In this document: positions 60,536 through 64,000 of the stretch, piece after piece | How positions within the stretch are numbered: position 1 is the stretch's first letter | How the letters are laid out: each line of letters opens with the position of its first letter | NCBI RefSeq assembly: GCF_017051705.1 | Contig: NZ_JAFIDJ010000002.1 | Location: 950,384 to 1,014,383, forward strand | Source: Algoriphagus lutimaris | Lineage (GTDB): Bacteria; Bacteroidota; Bacteroidia; Cytophagales; Cyclobacteriaceae | DNA: 64,000 bases | Direction: 5' to 3' | Program-made: the position numbers and the translations under genes | The notes under the pieces: model-generated | Told to the model about the DNA's origin: nothing | The model's database searches: none | Seen by the model: only the letters and a program-made list of their open reading frames with translations

Positions 60536-62215
60536 ATGAAAATTAATAATCGAATCCGAACTAAAGGTTTTCTGCTTATTCTAGGCGCAAGCACTTGTCT
60601 TGCTTTAGGTTTTACCTTAGGGAAAAAGGTGGGTGAAATCACTCCTACAAGTATTGAGGAGGCTTCTAATTTAATTGGACTCTCCTTTAACGCATCAGAA
60701 AAAGATAGCATGATTACTAATTTGAAGAATCAGCTATCCAATTATGAATCCTTACGCAAAGTGGAGTTGGATAATTCAGTAGCTCCTGCCCTAGTATTTA
60801 ATCCACTTCCCAAGGGTTTCAGTCCAGACTTGACCCAAAAACCATATGATTGGGGGCTTCCAGCATCTGTCGATTTACCTGAAAAGGAATCGGATATAGC
60901 CTATTTACCTGTTCATGAATTGGCAGTTTTAATAAAATCTAGAAAAATCAGTAGTGAAAGCCTTACGAAGATTTATCTGAACAGAATCAAAACTTATTCA
61001 GATACTCTTCAATGCTTGATCACTTTAATGGAAGAAACCGCTTTGGAGAAGGCTCGGGCAATGGATCAAGAAATTGAATCTGGAAACTACAGAGGCCCAC
61101 TTCATGGAATTCCTTACGGAATCAAGGATCTGCTAGCTGTCAAAGGAACTAAAACCACTTGGGGAGCCATGCCTTATAAAGATCAGGTAATTGACCAAAC
61201 TGCTACAGTTGTTCAAAAACTAAATGATGCAGGAGGGGTTTTGGTAGGTAAATTCACACTAGGAGCCCTTGCAATGGGAGATGTATGGTATGGAGGAAAG
61301 ACCAAAAATCCCTGGAATTTGAGTCAGGGGTCTAGTGGTTCTTCCGCAGGCTCTGCCTCCGCTGTAAGTGCTGGATTGGTGCCATTTGCTATAGGAACTG
61401 AGACTTTGGGTTCTATTGTTTCCCCTTCGACCAGAAATGGAGTAACTGGATTAAGACCGACCTATGGAAGAGTAAGCAAAAATGGGGCGATGGCCTTGAG
61501 TTGGTCCATGGATAAAATTGGACCGATATCCAGATCTGCTTTAGATGATGGAATCGTACTTTCTGTAATCAACGGTGTGGATGATTTAGATTCCAGTACT
61601 ATCCCTGCTTCATTTAACTACGATTCCAAAAAATCTGTAAAGGATCTGAAAATAGGCTATTTCAAACCTTATTTTGAAGGAGAGCGGGTAAGTCAAAACG
61701 ATCTCAATGTATTGGAATTATTAAAGAACGAAGGACTGGAGTTACATCCTTTAGAATTGAAAACAACTATTGAAGCAGGTCCTATTGTCATGATGTTGAT
61801 GGTGGAAGGGGCCGCTGCTTTTGATGAGTTGACCCGATATGGATGGGATGATCAATTGGTGGCACAGCATAAAGGAGCCTGGCCTAATTCTTTCCGGGCA
61901 GCACGGTTTATTCCTGCGGTGGAATATGTTCAATTAAGTAGGCAGAGAACGGTGTTGATCCAGGAAATGCATGAATTAATGAAAGAGTACGATGTCATCA
62001 TTACACCATCCTTTGCAGGGCCACAATTAAGAATTACGAATTTGACTGGGCACCCTGCACTTTGCCTGCCCAATGGATTTAATGATTCAGGAAGCCCAAC
62101 TTCCATCACCTTATTAGCAAATTTGTTTGAAGAAGAGAAATTGGTCCAGTTGGGTGATTTTATCCAGAATCGTTCAGACTGGCAGGCAAAAAGACCACCT
62201 TTGTTTGACCAATAA
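60536..62215 (+). CDS. amidase signature family enzyme with N-terminal membrane anchor
   Basis: The 559 residues begin with an N-terminal hydrophobic segment (about 11-27), which suggests export or anchoring. The amidase signature Ser-cisSer-Lys triad region is clear: Lys197 in GIPYGIKDLLAVKG, and the Gly/Ser-rich QGSSGSSAGSASAVSAGLVP (264-283) followed by GTETLGSIVSPSTRNG. The family hydrolyses amides or transfers ammonia (GatA). The anchor and lack of gatB/gatC argue against a tRNA role. The substrate is unknown. Confidence 0.9.
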   Translation: MKINNRIRTKGFLLILGASTCLALGFTLGKKVGEITPTSIEEASNLIGLSFNASEKDSMITNLKNQLSNYESLRKVELDNSVAPALVFNPLPKGFSPDLTQKPYDWGLPASVDLPEKESDIAYLPVHELAVLIKSRKISSESLTKIYLNRIKTYSDTLQCLITLMEETALEKARAMDQEIESGNYRGPLHGIPYGIKDLLAVKGTKTTWGAMPYKDQVIDQTATVVQKLNDAGGVLVGKFTLGALAMGDVWYGGKTKNPWNLSQGSSGSSAGSASAVSAGLVPFAIGTETLGSIVSPSTRNGVTGLRPTYGRVSKNGAMALSWSMDKIGPISRSALDDGIVLSVINGVDDLDSSTIPASFNYDSKKSVKDLKIGYFKPYFEGERVSQNDLNVLELLKNEGLELHPLELKTTIEAGPIVMMLMVEGAAAFDELTRYGWDDQLVAQHKGAWPNSFRAARFIPAVEYVQLSRQRTVLIQEMHELMKEYDVIITPSFAGPQLRITNLTGHPALCLPNGFNDSGSPTSITLLANLFEEEKLVQLGDFIQNRSDWQAKRPPLFDQ

Positions 62216-62232
62216 AATTTTATGAAAAAAGA

Positions 62233-62267
62233 AAGACCTTTGAGTTGTAAATCCTCAAAGGCCTTTT
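62233..62267. terminator. bidirectional terminator between amidase and lipoprotein genes
   Basis: CCTTTGAG (62237-62244) pairs with CTCAAAGG (62254-62261) around a 9-nt loop. It is flanked by CCTTTT on one side and an A-rich run (T-rich on the minus strand) on the other. Confidence 0.75.
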
Positions 62268-62270
62268 GAA

Positions 62271-62831
62271 TTAGAATCTTAATGCACCCATTATTTTGAT
62301 ATTATTTGGTTTGAGAAACCAGATTTTTTGGGTGGTTTCTATGGTATAATGATCAATTTTTTCGGTGGCTTTGGAAATATAGAATTCTGCGTTGGTGACA
62401 GAACTATAGAAAATATTTTCCTTGGCAATTTTTAAAGTTAATAAATGTACCTTATCGTCTATGATGCTAACTGTGATATTCTTAACATCTCCTTTTTCGT
62501 CAGGAAGTAAATTATGAATCAAATATTCATTTTTTACTTCTGTATCATAGGCAGTTACCAAGGAAGGTTTGTTGATGTCTGCTTCAAAAAAGACCTCTAA
62601 TTCTTCTCTCCATTGTTCCTCTGTTAATTTTACTTCTACTTGAGATTCTACTCCGTTAATTCTTGAAATTTTGGTTACATCTGCCGCTTCTAGGCCTTTG
62701 ATGGCTCCTTCCATGTAGCCTTTTAGATCAAAATAGGGCAATACATCTAAGGAATTGCCATTATTTCCCCCTCCACTACAGGCTGTTAAACCGACAAATA
62801 GTAGTACAATAAAACTGATGTTGTATTTCAT
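62271..62831 (-). CDS. lipoprotein of unknown function
   Basis: The 186 residues start with a lipoprotein signal (lipobox LTAC, Cys18), then a Gly/Asn linker GGGNNGNS. The mature part alternates strands and helices without a recognised motif (KLTEEQWREELEVFFEADI; TIETTQKIWFLKPNNIKIMG). Its ATG overlaps the stop of gpmI by one base (TAATG), so it is translationally coupled to it. The functional link is unclear. Confidence 0.8.
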   Translation of the reverse strand: MKYNISFIVLLFVGLTACSGGGNNGNSLDVLPYFDLKGYMEGAIKGLEAADVTKISRINGVESQVEVKLTEEQWREELEVFFEADINKPSLVTAYDTEVKNEYLIHNLLPDEKGDVKNITVSIIDDKVHLLTLKIAKENIFYSSVTNAEFYISKATEKIDHYTIETTQKIWFLKPNNIKIMGALRF

Positions 62832-64000
62832 TATGCTAATAAGATTTCTCCAGTCATATCTTTAGGAATGTCAATTCCCATAAGCTTCAAAATGGTAGGC
62901 GCTAAATCACCTAATTTTCCATCCTTAACATGAATCTGATCTTTTCCATCCACCATGATGAATGGGACTAAATTAGTTGTGTGAGCTGTGTTTGGGGTAC
63001 CATCTTCATTGATCATCATGTCGCTGTTTCCATGATCTGCAATGACAATGATGGTATAACCATTATCCAAGGCAGTGGTAATTACACTTTTAGCACTTTT
63101 GTCTACGGCTTCACAGGCTTTTACTGCAGCATCAAACACACCTGTATGACCTACCATATCAGCATTGGCAAAGTTTAAGCAAATAAAGTCAGCACTTTTC
63201 TTGTTCAATTCCGGATTTATTTTCGCCGCAATTTCGAAAGCACTCATTTCGGGCTGAAGGTCGTAGGTGGCCACTTTCGGAGATGGGCAAAGCAATCTAC
63301 TTTCACCTTCAAACACATCTTCTCTACCCCCAGAAAAGAAGAAGGTCACGTGAGGATATTTTTCAGTTTCCGCTATACGGATTTGTTTTTTTCCTGCCGC
63401 TTCCAAGACTTCACCCAAGGTGTTATTTAAATTGTCTTTTTCGAAAAGGACTTTTACTCCTTTGAAGGTATTGTCATAATTAGTGAAGGTCACATAATCC
63501 AGATCGAGTTTTTTCATATTGAAATCCTCAAAATCCTTTTGCGTCAAGACCTGAGTGATTTCCCTACCTCTATCTGTTCTGAAGTTGAAGCAAATTACCA
63601 AATCGCCTGGAGCGATATGCGCCAGAGGTTTGCCATCTACTCCTACATGGATGATCGGTCTGATAAATTCATCCGTTACATTGTTTTCATAAGACTTTTT
63701 AATGGAAGCTAAAATGTCTTTGGACTTTTCACCTTCAGATTTGACCATGGCATCATAGGCTAGCTTGACTCTTTCCCATCTGTTGTCACGATCCATAGCA
63801 TAGTATCTCCCAATAACACTTGCGATCTGTCCAGTAGAAGTGTTCAAGTGTTCTTGTAGATCCGTTAAAAATTTGATTCCACTTTTAGGATCTGTGTCCC
63901 TTCCATCGGTAAATGCATGAATGAATACATCTTCCATTCCGTTATACTTAGCTGCATCGCAAAGCCCTTTCAAGTGATCGATATGTGCATGAACTCCACC
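62831..64000 (-). CDS. gpmI: 2,3-bisphosphoglycerate-independent phosphoglycerate mutase, C-terminal part (cut by window end)
   Basis: This enzyme interconverts 3- and 2-phosphoglycerate in glycolysis. The 389 visible residues run in frame to base 64000; the true N-terminus (about 120 residues including the phosphorylated Ser) lies outside. The family landmarks are GGVHAHIDHLKGL, HAFTDGRDTDP, NFRTDRGREITQ, NFANADMVGHTG and VIADHGNSDMM with NTAHTTNLVPF, which bind the two Mn2+ ions. The stop shares one base with the start of the lipoprotein gene. Confidence 0.97.
   Translation of the reverse strand, partial: GGVHAHIDHLKGLCDAAKYNGMEDVFIHAFTDGRDTDPKSGIKFLTDLQEHLNTSTGQIASVIGRYYAMDRDNRWERVKLAYDAMVKSEGEKSKDILASIKKSYENNVTDEFIRPIIHVGVDGKPLAHIAPGDLVICFNFRTDRGREITQVLTQKDFEDFNMKKLDLDYVTFTNYDNTFKGVKVLFEKDNLNNTLGEVLEAAGKKQIRIAETEKYPHVTFFFSGGREDVFEGESRLLCPSPKVATYDLQPEMSAFEIAAKINPELNKKSADFICLNFANADMVGHTGVFDAAVKACEAVDKSAKSVITTALDNGYTIIVIADHGNSDMMINEDGTPNTAHTTNLVPFIMVDGKDQIHVKDGKLGDLAPTILKLMGIDIPKDMTGEILLA

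Noticed and set aside
1-64000. Prophage, integrative element or complete insertion sequence; rRNA or tRNA genes
   Set aside because: No transposase, integrase, phage structural gene or RNA gene was recognised on either strand.

Overview
The window is a contiguous, gene-dense stretch of chromosome from a member of the Bacteroidota, most likely Cytophagales/Cyclobacteriaceae and close to Algoriphagus. The evidence is the low-to-moderate GC content, the MurF-alanine racemase fusion, the DUF4221 and DUF5916 proteins, SusC-style TonB receptors with a carboxypeptidase-regulatory N-domain, two promoters fitting the Bacteroidota pattern TTG-N19/20-TAnnTTTG, the near absence of Shine-Dalgarno sequences, and a monocyclic-ketocarotenoid gene cluster of the type known from Algoriphagus. 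No rRNA, tRNA, CRISPR array, prophage or intact insertion sequence was recognised.

Left part (1-12.9 kb): the first codons of an alpha/beta hydrolase follow dxs on the minus strand. A tight plus-strand operon follows (scpA, a flippase-like membrane protein, murF-alr), then a six-helix potassium channel. Facing it is a minus-strand ion-transport group of trkA-type, trkH-type and a CLC protein whose filter motifs look like the fluoride-exporting branch. After a TIGR01777 epimerase come three tandem PLDc_N-type mini membrane proteins.

Middle-left (13-34 kb): mostly secreted or envelope functions. These include an M14 peptidase, two-metal amidohydrolase, DUF5916 protein, YdjC-type deacetylase, class-A serine hydrolase and lipoproteins. 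A TonB receptor has a textbook TPP riboswitch and a matching promoter upstream, so it is probably a thiamin(-precursor) importer. A small stretch at 31.8-32.2 kb holds degenerate intergenic repeats. Next to it is a DUF4221 lipoprotein gene and the decayed, internally deleted remains of a second copy.

Centre (34.2-41.6 kb): a carotenoid island comprising cruF-like hydratase, crtZ, a B12-binding MerR photoreceptor regulator (CarH/LitR type), an ECF sigma factor, crtI, crtB, a fused crtYc-crtYd cyclase, ispH and crtW. A terminator closes the regulator transcript. A perfect 11-bp inverted repeat plus extra half-sites overlaps the promoter of the sigma-crtI-crtB-cyclase-ispH-crtW operon. This fits a light-switched circuit in which the B12 regulator represses sigma and pigment genes in the dark. 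The enzyme set points to a flexixanthin-like monocyclic ketocarotenoid.

Right part (41.7-64 kb): TonB receptor, aquaporin, GH28 pectinase-like enzyme, zinc metallopeptidase and secreted beta-propellers (one with a Met/His-rich loop). The most unusual protein of the window is at 48499-49824: a single chain joining an adrenodoxin-like 2Fe-2S domain, a class III nucleotidyl cyclase and a flavohaemoglobin-type globin. Housekeeping genes radA, polA and gpmI (cut by the window end) close the region.
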